Shown: piece by piece, positions 1 through 8,595 of the stretch
Position numbering within the stretch: position 1 is the first letter of the stretch
Layout of the letters: each line of letters starts with the position of its first letter
From: Sulfurimonas crateris
GTDB lineage: Bacteria > Campylobacterota > Campylobacteria > Campylobacterales > Sulfurimonadaceae
Direction: 5' to 3'
DNA length: 64,000 nucleotides
Assembly: GCF_005217605.1 (NCBI RefSeq)
Contig: NZ_SZPX01000002.1
Span: forward strand, 186,001 to 250,000
The notes under the pieces: generated by a model
The model's input: only the letters and a program-made list of their open reading frames with translations
The model's database searches: none
Told to the model about the DNA's origin: nothing
Position numbers and translations under genes: made by a program

Positions 1-1
1 C

Positions 2-3000
2 TACCTAGAACTAATGCGCCACGGCATAGGCGATCAGCTCCATATTGACGAGCAGGTGCTTCGTCTGGGAAAAGAGCTTGACATCAAGGTCGTTGCCACA
101 AACGACACCCACTACACCTTTCCTGGTGATGCACAGTATCACGAGGCGTTTATGTGTATCGGGATGAATAAACTCTACGACGACCCAAATCGTATGCGCC
201 ACTCCGTGCATGAGTTTTACCTAAAATCCCCAGAGCAGATGGCGCGTCTTTTTGCCGACATACCCGAAGCCATCACCCATACACAAGAGATCGTAGACAA
301 GTGTAACTTGGAGCTAAAACTGGGTGATCCGATCCCTCCGAACTTTAAGTTTACAAGAGAGTACGCAAGAGAAGAGGGTCTGGAGATAAACAACCAAGAT
401 GATGAGCCTCTGGGAGATGATGCGACCAAAGAGCAGAAGAGAGCTTGGAAGAGTGCGGCGGATAAAAATGATGCCGAGTATTTTATATACCGCTGTGAAC
501 TCGGACTTATAGAGAGGTTACAGCATGTTCCTCAAGAGAGACATGAGGAGTATAAAAAGAGACTAGAGTTTGAGATGGATGTTATCAACTCAATGAAGTT
601 TCCCGGCTATATGCTTATAGTCTGGGACTTTGTCAAAGTTGCCAAAGAGATGGGTATTGCGGTAGGACCTGGGCGTGGTAGTGCGGCTGGAAGCCTTGTC
701 GCTTATTCGCTTGGTATTACCGACATTGACCCGATGAAGTATGATCTGCTTTTTGAGAGATTTTTGAACCCGGAACGTGTAAGTATGCCCGATATAGATA
801 TGGACTTTATGCAGGCTCGCCGTGGAGAGGTGATAGACTATGTTGTTGAGAAGTATGGGCGAAATCAGGTCGCACAGATAATCACGTTTGGTTCGCTTCT
901 GGCAAAAGGTGTCATCCGCGACGTAGCTCGCGTTCTTGACATGCCGCTCTCTCAAGCCGATGCGATGGCAAAGCTTGTTCCTGACGAGCTTGGAATAACA
1001 CTCAACGGGAAGAAAAAAGGAGATGAGTTTATTGCGGGAGCTTTTCAAAAAGAGCCAAAACTTCAAGAACTCATCCAAAACGATGCAAATGCCGCAAGAG
1101 TTTGGGAGTTTGCTAAAAAACTCGAAGGGCTTAAGCGCAACTCGGGGATACATGCGGCAGGTGTGGTCATCTCAAATGAAGAGCTCTGGAAAAAGACCCC
1201 TATCTATAAACCATCCGGCGAGAATGTTTTTGTAACGCAATACTCTCTTAACTATCTTGAAGATGTTGATCTTATCAAGTTCGACTTCTTGGGGCTTAAA
1301 ACTCTCGACGTGATCGACAACGCCATAAAGCTTATAAAATTTCGTTACAACAAAGAGGTTGTCTGGCACGAGATAGATGAAAACGACCCTAAAGTTTACG
1401 ACGTTATACGCGGCGGAAACACGGTGGGGATGTTCCAGATAGAGAGTTCTGGTATGCAGGATCTAAACAAGCGTCTAAAGCCCGACAGTTTTGAAGACCT
1501 TATCGCGGTCTTGGCACTCTACCGTCCGGGACCGATGGAGTCGGGGATGCTTGACAGTTTTATCGAGAGAAAGCACGGCAGAGAGAAGATAGAGTACACT
1601 TTTGATACGATGGAACCAATTTTAGAGAACACATACGGGGTCATCGTATATCAAGAGCAGGTCATGCAGATAGTTCAGACCATCGGAGGCTTCTCTCTTG
1701 GCTATTCAGATATTATCCGCCGCTCTATGGGTAAGAAAAAGGATATGTCCGTCTACAACGACGAGTTTGCAAGAGGTGCGCAAAGCCAAGGTCTTGATTA
1801 TGCTGAGGCATCCAAGCTATTTGACCTCATTGAGAAATTTGCTGGGTACGGTTTTAACAAATCGCACTCTGCGGCTTATGCGATGATAACCTTTCAGACC
1901 GCATGGCTAAAGACATACTATCCAAACGAGTTTATGGCGGCGCTTCTAACCTCGGACAAAGACAATACCGACAAGGTCGTACGCTACATAGATGAGACCA
2001 AAAGAATGGGCATTGAGCTCTCTCCTCCAGATATTTGTGACTCACAACTAGAGTTCTCGGCGATCACAAAAGATGAGAGAGAGATAGTCCTTTTTGGTCT
2101 TGGTGCTATCAAAGGAGTCGGAGAAGCTGCCGTTTTATCAATTTTAGAGACTAGAAAAGAGGGCGGCGACTTCACTTCGCTTCAAGATTTCGTCAACAGG
2201 ATCGAGCCTTCAAAAGTGAACAAAAGAGTTATAGAGTCCATCATAAAAGCTGGCGGGTTCGATCGGTTCGGCTTTTCAAGAAAGGCTCTGCTTGATCAGA
2301 TCGAGTATATAGTAGATACTGCAAAGGATGCCTCTCAAGCCAGAAAAAATGCCATAGGAAGCCTCTTTGGAGATGACTCCGAGATAACTATGGTCGAGCT
2401 TAAACTTACCAACTCTAGCGAGTATGAGCTAAAAGAGATACTGGAGTTTGAGAAAGAGACTTTGGGCTTTTACGTCTCAGGGCATCCGCTAGATGAGTTT
2501 AGAGAGAAGATAGATGAGCTTGACTACACGCTCTCTTCGGAGATAGAGAGTGCAAAAGACGGTTCTTATGCCATCTTCATAGGCAAGGTCGAGGAGATAA
2601 CCAAAAAGACATCCAAGAAAGGGAACCAGTTCGGCATAGTAAGCCTTATGGATTTTCACGGAAATATAGAGGTGATGCTCTTTGCCGACAAGCTTGAAGA
2701 GCTTCAGGGAATGAACCTGAACGAGCCTATCGCCATCAAGGCAAAAATAACGCATACCGAGATGTTTACAAGGATCGGCGTCAGCAAGCTAATGACACTT
2801 AAAGAGGCGAAAAAAGAGACGCAAAAGACGAAAAAAGAGGTGCGTGAAGTAGAGCCAGAGCCGCTAGAGCCGATAAACCTAGCCATAAGACTCGACAGTG
2901 ACATGAGAGTTTTGGAGGATTTGTACAGAGTTGTACGTCAAAATCCAGGAAAAAGAGAGCTGAAAATCACCATTATCTCAAAACTGCAAAATGTCGTAAT

Positions 3001-3079
3001 CGACTCGGCTATAAGGGTTGATGGCAAACTTATAGCTGCGCTTGAGGGCAATGAGGAAGTGGATATTATTGCTTCATAG
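2..3079 (+). CDS. dnaE: DNA polymerase III subunit alpha (5'-truncated by window edge)
   Basis: Catalytic subunit of the replicative C-family polymerase. The frame is open from base 2, and the first in-frame ATG (14) is internal, so the PHP-domain start lies outside the window. Seen: the end of the PHP domain, the polymerase motif GPGRGSAAGSLVAY near residue 215, the catalytic PDIDMDF near 257, the fingers region with YQEQVMQI and GYGFNKSHSAAYA, then a helix-hairpin-helix region and a C-terminal OB fold (IFIGKVEEITKK). About 1,025 residues remain of a usual 1,150-1,200. No frameshift was seen. The TAG stop sits at the left edge of the accessory island. Family call is certain. Confidence 0.97.
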   Translation, partial: YLELMRHGIGDQLHIDEQVLRLGKELDIKVVATNDTHYTFPGDAQYHEAFMCIGMNKLYDDPNRMRHSVHEFYLKSPEQMARLFADIPEAITHTQEIVDKCNLELKLGDPIPPNFKFTREYAREEGLEINNQDDEPLGDDATKEQKRAWKSAADKNDAEYFIYRCELGLIERLQHVPQERHEEYKKRLEFEMDVINSMKFPGYMLIVWDFVKVAKEMGIAVGPGRGSAAGSLVAYSLGITDIDPMKYDLLFERFLNPERVSMPDIDMDFMQARRGEVIDYVVEKYGRNQVAQIITFGSLLAKGVIRDVARVLDMPLSQADAMAKLVPDELGITLNGKKKGDEFIAGAFQKEPKLQELIQNDANAARVWEFAKKLEGLKRNSGIHAAGVVISNEELWKKTPIYKPSGENVFVTQYSLNYLEDVDLIKFDFLGLKTLDVIDNAIKLIKFRYNKEVVWHEIDENDPKVYDVIRGGNTVGMFQIESSGMQDLNKRLKPDSFEDLIAVLALYRPGPMESGMLDSFIERKHGREKIEYTFDTMEPILENTYGVIVYQEQVMQIVQTIGGFSLGYSDIIRRSMGKKKDMSVYNDEFARGAQSQGLDYAEASKLFDLIEKFAGYGFNKSHSAAYAMITFQTAWLKTYYPNEFMAALLTSDKDNTDKVVRYIDETKRMGIELSPPDICDSQLEFSAITKDEREIVLFGLGAIKGVGEAAVLSILETRKEGGDFTSLQDFVNRIEPSKVNKRVIESIIKAGGFDRFGFSRKALLDQIEYIVDTAKDASQARKNAIGSLFGDDSEITMVELKLTNSSEYELKEILEFEKETLGFYVSGHPLDEFREKIDELDYTLSSEIESAKDGSYAIFIGKVEEITKKTSKKGNQFGIVSLMDFHGNIEVMLFADKLEELQGMNLNEPIAIKAKITHTEMFTRIGVSKLMTLKEAKKETQKTKKEVREVEPEPLEPINLAIRLDSDMRVLEDLYRVVRQNPGKRELKITIISKLQNVVIDSAIRVDGKLIAALEGNEEVDIIAS

Positions 3080-3086
3080 GAAATAG
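3078..3086 (+). repeat. 9-bp direct repeat, left edge of defence island
   Basis: AGGAAATAG overlaps the dnaE stop codon and recurs at 6621-6629, just before the next chromosomal-type gene. The two copies bracket the AT-rich accessory genes, so they may be a target-site duplication or a short recombination scar. Nine bases in AT-rich DNA can also recur by chance. Confidence 0.35.
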
Positions 3087-3161
3087 ATGAAAGCAATAGT
3101 TGAATGCTTTGATGTTTTGTTTAACTGGATATTTACGAAGGGGGAGTCTATATGGAGTTGA
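3087..3161 (+). CDS. possible 24-residue ORF, leader or truncated gene start
   Basis: An ATG eight bases after the dnaE stop, preceded by AGGAAA, opens a 24-codon frame (starts MKAIVECFD, ends ESIWS) that overlaps the start of the ATPase gene in another frame. It may be the start of a native gene cut by the island, a leader peptide, or chance. No homologue is recognised. Confidence 0.25.
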   Translation: MKAIVECFDVLFNWIFTKGESIWS

Positions 3162-4657
3162 TATTTTATAAAAAAGCAAAAGGTTCTTTTTTACCTGAAT
3201 CTGGACAATTATCTGTATATTTAAGGGTGGACAATTGGAATGATTTTAGTTATCGCACACTTTATGAAATAATCCTTTTTGATGAAAATGGAAGTAAGTA
3301 TGACTTAGGATATATAAAGATTGCTAATTTTGGACAAACAATTGAAGAAAGAATTGAACTAGAAGAAAAATTCGATAGATTAGATGATGGATATTTTTCT
3401 TTAGGACAAAGTGCAGAATATTACCAGACCATTCAAAGTTTAAATCCAAGATTAAAAGAATTATTATTAGCTGGTTTGAGAGATATTGTTTTTAATGAAG
3501 AATTACAAGCAAGAGCTTTGGAAGAAGATGTAACAAAAATATCATTACTAAGAGGTACGAGTTTAGTAACAATTCAAGGGCAGTATAAAAGAATATTAAA
3601 TGGTGGTGCAGTTCTTACGCCATATGATTTTTCATATAAAACTATACAAACTGGAAACGAAGCTGGTTATGAGTTATCTTTTAATGTAGTACCAGAATCT
3701 AATCCACCAACAAATATTCATGTATTGATAGGTCGAAATGGTGTAGGGAAAACGCATTTACTTAATAATATGGTTAAAAGTTTTATAGGTGTTGAAGATG
3801 CTAAAGGAGAATTTAAACAAGCAGAGGATGAGTGGGAAGAATCTGGAGATTTTTTTTCACGAGTAGTATCTGTATCATATAGTGCATTTGACCCATTCAA
3901 TCCATATTCTGAAAATCAATATTCACACTATTCATATATTGGATTAAAAAAAGAAGAATTAGAGACAACAAAAAGTCATGATGAATTAGCAAAAGAATTT
4001 TTTGAAAGCATAAGATATTGTTTTGGTGTTGGTAAAAAAGAAAAATGGGTAAATGCTGTAAAAAGCTTAGAATCAGATCCTCTTTTTGCTGAAATTAATA
4101 TTACTCAATTGATTGATATATCATTAGATGAGCAAAGAACTATAAGATTGTTTAAAAGATTAAGTTCTGGTCATTCTATTGTATTACTTACGATTACAAA
4201 ACTAGTTGAAAAAATTGAAGAAAAAACATTGGTGTTGCTGGATGAACCTGAAGCACACTTGCATCCTCCACTTTTATCGGCATTTATTCGAGCATTGTCT
4301 GATTTGTTAATAAATAAAAATGCAGTAGCAATAATAGCTACACATTCTCCAGTAATTGCACAAGAAGTTCCTAAAAGTTGTGTATGGAAATTAAGTAGAT
4401 TTGGATATGAAGCAAAGGCTGAACGATTTGAAACTGAAACCTTTGGTGAAACGATTGGAAAATTGACTCGTGAAGTTTTTGGTTTAGAAGTAAATGAATC
4501 AGGATTTTATAAATTACTCAGTGAAGATGTAAATACAGGAAAAACTTATGAACAAATTATCCGAAAGTATAATGACCAATTAGGATTTGAAGCAAAATTA
4601 TTATTAAGAGCATTATTGAATAACAGCAGTAATGATGATGAAGAGGAATTATTTTAA
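3152..4657 (+). CDS. AAA/ABC-type ATPase, PtuA-like (Septu-type defence)
   Basis: Predicted cytoplasmic ATPase of the AAA_15/AAA_21 (OLD/Septu) group. Seen: Walker A GRNGVGKT at residues 194-201, ABC-signature-like LSSGHS at 337-342, Walker B LVLLDEPEAHLHP with D364/E365, and the H-loop THSP with H398. No membrane segment. The start ATG follows AAGGGGGAG. The stop overlaps the next ATG (TAATG), so translation is coupled to the HNH nuclease, the PtuA-PtuB arrangement known from Septu. Unlike canonical PtuA, as I recall it, where Walker A lies near the N terminus, this protein has about 190 residues ahead of it that I do not recognise. Codon use is clearly more AT-rich than in dnaE, suggesting transfer. 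The defence role is inferred. Confidence 0.8.
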   Translation: MELIFYKKAKGSFLPESGQLSVYLRVDNWNDFSYRTLYEIILFDENGSKYDLGYIKIANFGQTIEERIELEEKFDRLDDGYFSLGQSAEYYQTIQSLNPRLKELLLAGLRDIVFNEELQARALEEDVTKISLLRGTSLVTIQGQYKRILNGGAVLTPYDFSYKTIQTGNEAGYELSFNVVPESNPPTNIHVLIGRNGVGKTHLLNNMVKSFIGVEDAKGEFKQAEDEWEESGDFFSRVVSVSYSAFDPFNPYSENQYSHYSYIGLKKEELETTKSHDELAKEFFESIRYCFGVGKKEKWVNAVKSLESDPLFAEINITQLIDISLDEQRTIRLFKRLSSGHSIVLLTITKLVEKIEEKTLVLLDEPEAHLHPPLLSAFIRALSDLLINKNAVAIIATHSPVIAQEVPKSCVWKLSRFGYEAKAERFETETFGETIGKLTREVFGLEVNESGFYKLLSEDVNTGKTYEQIIRKYNDQLGFEAKLLLRALLNNSSNDDEEELF

Positions 4658-5487
4658 TGAGAATAATTCCTAAACCAAATATCTCTCCTGTTAGAGCTTA
4701 TGTGGCATGTTATTCTAGTTTTGCTAATCCAGTGATACAAAATAATTTTAAATCTATTGCCAGTTTTATTAATACACAATCCATGTTGTATGATACAAAT
4801 GCCAATAATATGAATTTATATACTTTTCAGCCTCACGTAGTAGTACAAGGAACTATTTCAAAAAACGATATGAAAACATTGTATAAAAATAATATGGTTC
4901 AAAATAAAAGAGGGCGAAAAATATACGATAAGCTATTATCTTTAGCACCGCTTAGTAGATGCCCGTATTGTGGAGTTGGTGAAGTTTCAACCTTAGATCA
5001 TTATTTACCCAAAGCAGAATTTCCGATATTTTCTGTATTACCGCATAATTTAGTAGCTAGTTGCAAAGATTGTAATACTGGTAAATTAGCAAGCTATGCA
5101 ACTACGCAAAATACACAAACATTACATCCATATTATGATGATTTCACAACTCAACAATGGCTGTATGCTAGAGTGTTGCAAACTTCTCCAGTATCAATAG
5201 AATTTTATGTGAACCCTCATGCAACTTGGAACCAAGTAGATAAAGATAGAGTTAAAGAACATTTTGTTAATTACAAATTGTATGGAAGATTTGCTATGCA
5301 AGCTGCAAATGTTTTAGCTGATTTAAGGGAAGAATTTATTTTATACAATTCAACTCCTTTGGATATTCAACAAGAACTTCAAAAAAAAGCAAGAAGTTAT
5401 GAGAGTAGATATAAAAACTCTTGGGAAACTGCTATGTATCAAGCATTATATCAAGACCAATGGTATTACAATGGAGGATATCAATAA
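4657..5487 (+). CDS. HNH endonuclease, PtuB-like (Septu-type defence)
   Basis: Predicted HNH-family nuclease acting with the upstream ATPase. A CPYC pair (C102, C105) and a CKDC pair (C136, C139) form the zinc-knuckle frame of an HNH fold. D114-H115 in LDHYLPK supply the metal/catalytic motif, and HNLV follows near 129. The C-terminal 130 residues are rich in aromatic and charged residues and are not recognised. The gene starts inside the ATPase stop codon (TAATG) and its own stop overlaps a further short ATG, so the whole set looks like one transcript. AT-rich like its partner. In known Septu systems, ATPase and HNH proteins together block phage growth; activity here is inferred. Confidence 0.8.
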   Translation: MRIIPKPNISPVRAYVACYSSFANPVIQNNFKSIASFINTQSMLYDTNANNMNLYTFQPHVVVQGTISKNDMKTLYKNNMVQNKRGRKIYDKLLSLAPLSRCPYCGVGEVSTLDHYLPKAEFPIFSVLPHNLVASCKDCNTGKLASYATTQNTQTLHPYYDDFTTQQWLYARVLQTSPVSIEFYVNPHATWNQVDKDRVKEHFVNYKLYGRFAMQAANVLADLREEFILYNSTPLDIQQELQKKARSYESRYKNSWETAMYQALYQDQWYYNGGYQ

Positions 5488-5573
5488 TGACACAAAACTC
5501 AACTAACCAAATTCTCATCTACCAAATCCAAGACGGAAATAACTTTATGTTAAATAGAGAGGGAGTTAAATGA
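5487..5573 (+). pseudogene. 28-codon remnant resembling the start of a RhuM-family protein
   Basis: The ATG overlaps the HNH stop (TAATG), and the TGA overlaps the ATG of the YhcG gene (ATGA). The peptide begins MTQNSTNQILIYQIQDG, which resembles from memory the N terminus of RhuM/virulence-associated proteins that often sit in restriction loci, then runs into unrelated residues and stops. It looks like a gene head left by an internal deletion that now works, if at all, as a coupling leader. The family match is recalled, not computed. Confidence 0.4.
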
Positions 5574-6583
5574 AGCCAGTAAAAAATGATGATTTGTATC
5601 TGAACATAAAAAATATCCTCCAGAGTGCTAGAGACAACGCCTACAGACAAGTGAACTTCATAATGGTTGAGGCTTACTGGAACATCGGTCAGCAAATCGT
5701 AGAGGAAGAACAAAACGGAAAAGATAGAGCCGAGTATGGTTCATATCTCATCAAAGAACTCTCTACTAAACTAACTAAAGATTTTGGGAAGGGGTTTACC
5801 CAGCAAAATCTTAGAAATATGAGACAGTTTTATAACTGTTTTCCAATTCGCTCCACACTGTGTGGCGAATTGAGTTGGAGTCATTATCGACTTATCATGA
5901 GGTTAGATAATCCACAAGCACGACTTTGGTACACAGAGGAATCCGCCAAAGCAAGCTGGAGTGTAAGAGCCTTAGAGAGACAAATCGGCACGCATTACTA
6001 TGAAAGATTGCTCTCAAGCAAAGAAAAACAACCAGTCATAAATGAAGCTAAAGAGAACACAAAAGATTTACAGCTCACTCCAAAAGACATCATCAAAGAC
6101 CCTTATGTTTTAGAATTTTTAGACCTCAAACAAAATAATGCTTTTTATGAAAGCGACTTAGAATCCGCTCTCATCGAAAAGATACAAGAATTTTTACTAG
6201 AACTTGGACGAGGTTTTGCATTTGTAGCCAGACAAAAAAGAATCAAAACAGAGACAAGTGACTTTTACATAGACCTAGTTTTTTATAACTACATGTTGAA
6301 ATGTTTTGTTATCATAGACCTAAAAAAGGGAAAACTAACCCATCAAGATGTAGGGCAGATGGATATGTATGTGCGAATGTATAACGACTTAGAAAAAGCA
6401 GAGAACGACAACCCGACCATCGGTATCATACTCTGTGCAGACAAAGACAATACAGTCGTAAAATACTCCGTCTTAAACGACAATGAAAATCTGTTTGTGT
6501 CGAAGTATCAGCTCTATTTGCCGAGTGAAGAAGAGTTGAAGGCGGAGATAGAGAGGGATGTTTTGGAATTCGGGTTGAAGTAA
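5570..6583 (+). CDS. YhcG/DUF1016 family PDDEXK nuclease
   Basis: A 337-residue protein with the two-part YhcG layout. The N-terminal DUF1016 helical domain (about 10-180) contains AYWNIGQQIVEEEQ, FGKGFTQQNLRNMRQFY and the SWSHYRLIMRL segment. The C-terminal PD-(D/E)XK nuclease-like domain (about 190-330) contains FYIDLVFYN and FVIIDLKKGKL, giving the D...D-x-K signature. Family members are common in defence islands and next to type I restriction genes; their exact function is poorly settled. The start ATG overlaps the stop of the preceding 28-codon frame. Its base composition is less AT-rich than the ATPase/HNH pair, so it may have a separate origin. The C terminus is complete. Confidence 0.85.
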   Translation: MKPVKNDDLYLNIKNILQSARDNAYRQVNFIMVEAYWNIGQQIVEEEQNGKDRAEYGSYLIKELSTKLTKDFGKGFTQQNLRNMRQFYNCFPIRSTLCGELSWSHYRLIMRLDNPQARLWYTEESAKASWSVRALERQIGTHYYERLLSSKEKQPVINEAKENTKDLQLTPKDIIKDPYVLEFLDLKQNNAFYESDLESALIEKIQEFLLELGRGFAFVARQKRIKTETSDFYIDLVFYNYMLKCFVIIDLKKGKLTHQDVGQMDMYVRMYNDLEKAENDNPTIGIILCADKDNTVVKYSVLNDNENLFVSKYQLYLPSEEELKAEIERDVLEFGLK

Positions 6584-6620
6584 AAGACATTTGATAGTTA
6601 AAGGCAATAGTTCTAAAAAA

Positions 6621-6629
6621 AGGAAATAG
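6621..6629 (+). repeat. 9-bp direct repeat, right edge of defence island
   Basis: Second copy of AGGAAATAG (first at 3078-3086), about 30 bp before the start of the next gene. A blunt joining of the two copies would leave dnaE directly followed by the 103-residue membrane protein gene. Confidence 0.35.
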
Positions 6630-6657
6630 CAAAGTTGCTTAAAGAGAGAAAAAATAA

Positions 6658-6969
6658 ATGAAACATAAAATCAAAGAAAAAGCACAAGCAATAGCAAAAA
6701 ATCCAAACACCAAAAAAGCGCTTGAGTCGATGAAGCCTGAGAAAAATTTTTGGGGTATTGGCGGGGTTATTCTCTTTTTTATCGTTCCTGAGTTTATCGC
6801 TTACATCTGGGGAGCGGATATTACAGAGTTTGCAAAAAATCAGCTCTTGGAACCTCAGAACTTTTTCTCTACGCAGTATTACGAACTTTTAGTGATGCTT
6901 TTTGAAGATGGTATGAGCTTCTTAAATCTTGCCATTGGCATAGCACTTCTGCTCTGGCTGTTTTTTTAG
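6658..6969 (+). CDS. small membrane protein, function unknown
   Basis: 103 residues: a basic N-terminal third (residues 1-30, rich in Lys), one hydrophobic segment at about 36-52 (GIGGVILFFIVPEFIAYIW), a polar middle, and a second at about 87-103 ending directly at the C terminus. It therefore looks like a two-segment inner-membrane protein. It directly abuts the YggU gene (stop TAG, then ATG), so the two are co-transcribed. The composition is like the chromosomal genes and not the island upstream. No family recognised. Confidence 0.7.
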   Translation: MKHKIKEKAQAIAKNPNTKKALESMKPEKNFWGIGGVILFFIVPEFIAYIWGADITEFAKNQLLEPQNFFSTQYYELLVMLFEDGMSFLNLAIGIALLLWLFF

Positions 6970-7275
6970 ATGAGAGCGCAAGACCTTGAACACGGTTTTT
7001 ACGAGTGGGACGGCGACGTTTTGGTGCTAAATATACTCGGCACGCCTATGGCAAAAAAAGATGTCATACTTAAACCAAAGGGCAATCAGCTAAAGGTTAG
7101 TGTAAAAGCGCAACCCCAAAACGGACGGGCAACGGACTATATGGTCTCGTTTCTGGCAAAAGAGTTTGGCGTAAGCTCATCCGACATAGAGGTGGTTTAC
7201 GGGCGTGAGAGCATCCACAAACAGCTTCGCATAAAAGCGCCCAAAAAACTCTCAGGCGGCATAGAGTTTGAGTAG
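6970..7275 (+). CDS. DUF167/UPF0235 (YggU-like) protein
   Basis: 101 residues matching the small YggU family: LKVSVKAQPQNGRA (about 45-58) corresponds to the conserved VxPxAxxN region, followed by LAKEFGVSSSDIEVVYG and the C-terminal KQLRIKAP. Members are single alpha/beta domains of unknown function. The ATG is contiguous with the stop of the upstream membrane-protein gene, which fixes the start. Cytoplasmic. Confidence 0.8.
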   Translation: MRAQDLEHGFYEWDGDVLVLNILGTPMAKKDVILKPKGNQLKVSVKAQPQNGRATDYMVSFLAKEFGVSSSDIEVVYGRESIHKQLRIKAPKKLSGGIEFE

Positions 7276-7332
7276 AATTGAAGATATTTTTGTATAATCA
7301 GAAAAAAATTATAAATTTAACTAGGAATTGCA

Positions 7333-8595
7333 ATGATGACAAAAGATGATTTTAACGAGGGTTTACTTGGCTTTTTAGACGCTTCGCCGACGCCGTTTCA
7401 CGCAACGCAGAATATGGCCGGAATGTTTGAGAACGCCGGCTTTGTAAAGCTTAGTGAAGTAGAGAAGTGGTCTCTGAAAAAAGGCGAGAGATATTACGTC
7501 ACCCGCAACGACTCATCTATCATAGCTTTTACATATCCGGGCTCGAAAGAGTACGTTATAGTCGGTGCTCACACGGATTCGCCAAACCTAAAACTAAAGC
7601 CAAATCCTGTTATAAAAGAGCATGGAGTCGTAAAGTTTGGAGTTGAGCCTTACGGCGGAGTTTTGCTAAACACTTGGTTTGACAGAGATCTCTCTTTGGC
7701 GGGGAGAGTGAGCTATCTCGATGCAAAAAATATCATAAAAGACGCACTCATAGATGCCCAAAAGCCCATAGCGATCATCCCCTCTCTTGCTATTCATCTC
7801 GATCGTGAGGTAAATGAGAAAAAAAGCGTAAATGCCCAAACTGACATAACGCCTATCTTATCTACCTCTGAAGAGTTCAGTTTTGAGCTCTTTTTAAAAG
7901 AGCAGTTAAAGTCAAGCGGCGTGGATGACGCAGTGGAGCTTTATGCGAACGAGCTTAGTTTTTATGATACACAAAAAGCCTCGTTTGTGGGTTTAAATAG
8001 TGAGTTTATTGCAAGTGCAAGGATAGACAATCTGCTTAGCTGTTACGTCGGGATGCTCTCCATCTGCAGCATCGGCGAAGATAAACCGATGCTCTTTATT
8101 GCAAGCGATCATGAAGAGGTTGGGAGCGAGAGCACGTCAGGGGCAGGGGGCTCATTCTTGGAGAGCACGCTAAAACGTATGTTCGGTGATTTTGAGGAGT
8201 ATACTCAGATGATACGCTCATCTATGCTTATAAGCGCCGATAACGCTCATGCCATTCATCCGAATTTCCCAAGCAAGCACGACTCAAACCACGCTCCGCT
8301 TATCAACAAAGGAAGCGTTGTAAAGGTAAATGCAAACCAGCGATATGCATCCAACTCAAAGACGATCTCAAGGTTTATGAACGTCGCATCCTCCATTAAC
8401 GAGCCGATTCAAAACTTTGTAACAAGAAGCGATATGGGCTGCGGCTCTACCATCGGTCCCATAACAGCTTCAAGACTCGGCATTGAGACTCTGGATGTCG
8501 GACTTCCGACATTTGCTATGCACTCCATCAGAGAGCTTTGCGGAAGCGATGATGCATACAGCCTTTATAAAATAATCTTGGGGTTTAACGACTGA
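7333..8595 (+). CDS. M18 family aminopeptidase
   Basis: A 420-residue di-zinc M18 aminopeptidase (ApeB/DNPEP type), which removes N-terminal, often acidic, residues from peptides in the cytoplasm. Metal-site motifs are visible: AHTDSPNLKLKP (H near residue 83), LAIHLDREVNEK, IASDHEEVGSEST (D and EE of the metal/catalytic set), SADNAHAIHPN, and the C-terminal PTFAMHSIRE. Length is normal. AGGAA precedes two adjacent ATGs (7333 and 7336); the first is used here. The stop overlaps the FlgS start (TGATG), so the two are translationally coupled. Confidence 0.92.
   Translation: MMTKDDFNEGLLGFLDASPTPFHATQNMAGMFENAGFVKLSEVEKWSLKKGERYYVTRNDSSIIAFTYPGSKEYVIVGAHTDSPNLKLKPNPVIKEHGVVKFGVEPYGGVLLNTWFDRDLSLAGRVSYLDAKNIIKDALIDAQKPIAIIPSLAIHLDREVNEKKSVNAQTDITPILSTSEEFSFELFLKEQLKSSGVDDAVELYANELSFYDTQKASFVGLNSEFIASARIDNLLSCYVGMLSICSIGEDKPMLFIASDHEEVGSESTSGAGGSFLESTLKRMFGDFEEYTQMIRSSMLISADNAHAIHPNFPSKHDSNHAPLINKGSVVKVNANQRYASNSKTISRFMNVASSINEPIQNFVTRSDMGCGSTIGPITASRLGIETLDVGLPTFAMHSIRELCGSDDAYSLYKIILGFND

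Noticed and set aside
590-1153. 187-codon minus-strand frame inside dnaE
   Set aside because: It runs antisense to strongly conserved polymerase motifs and has no ribosome site or recognisable domain.
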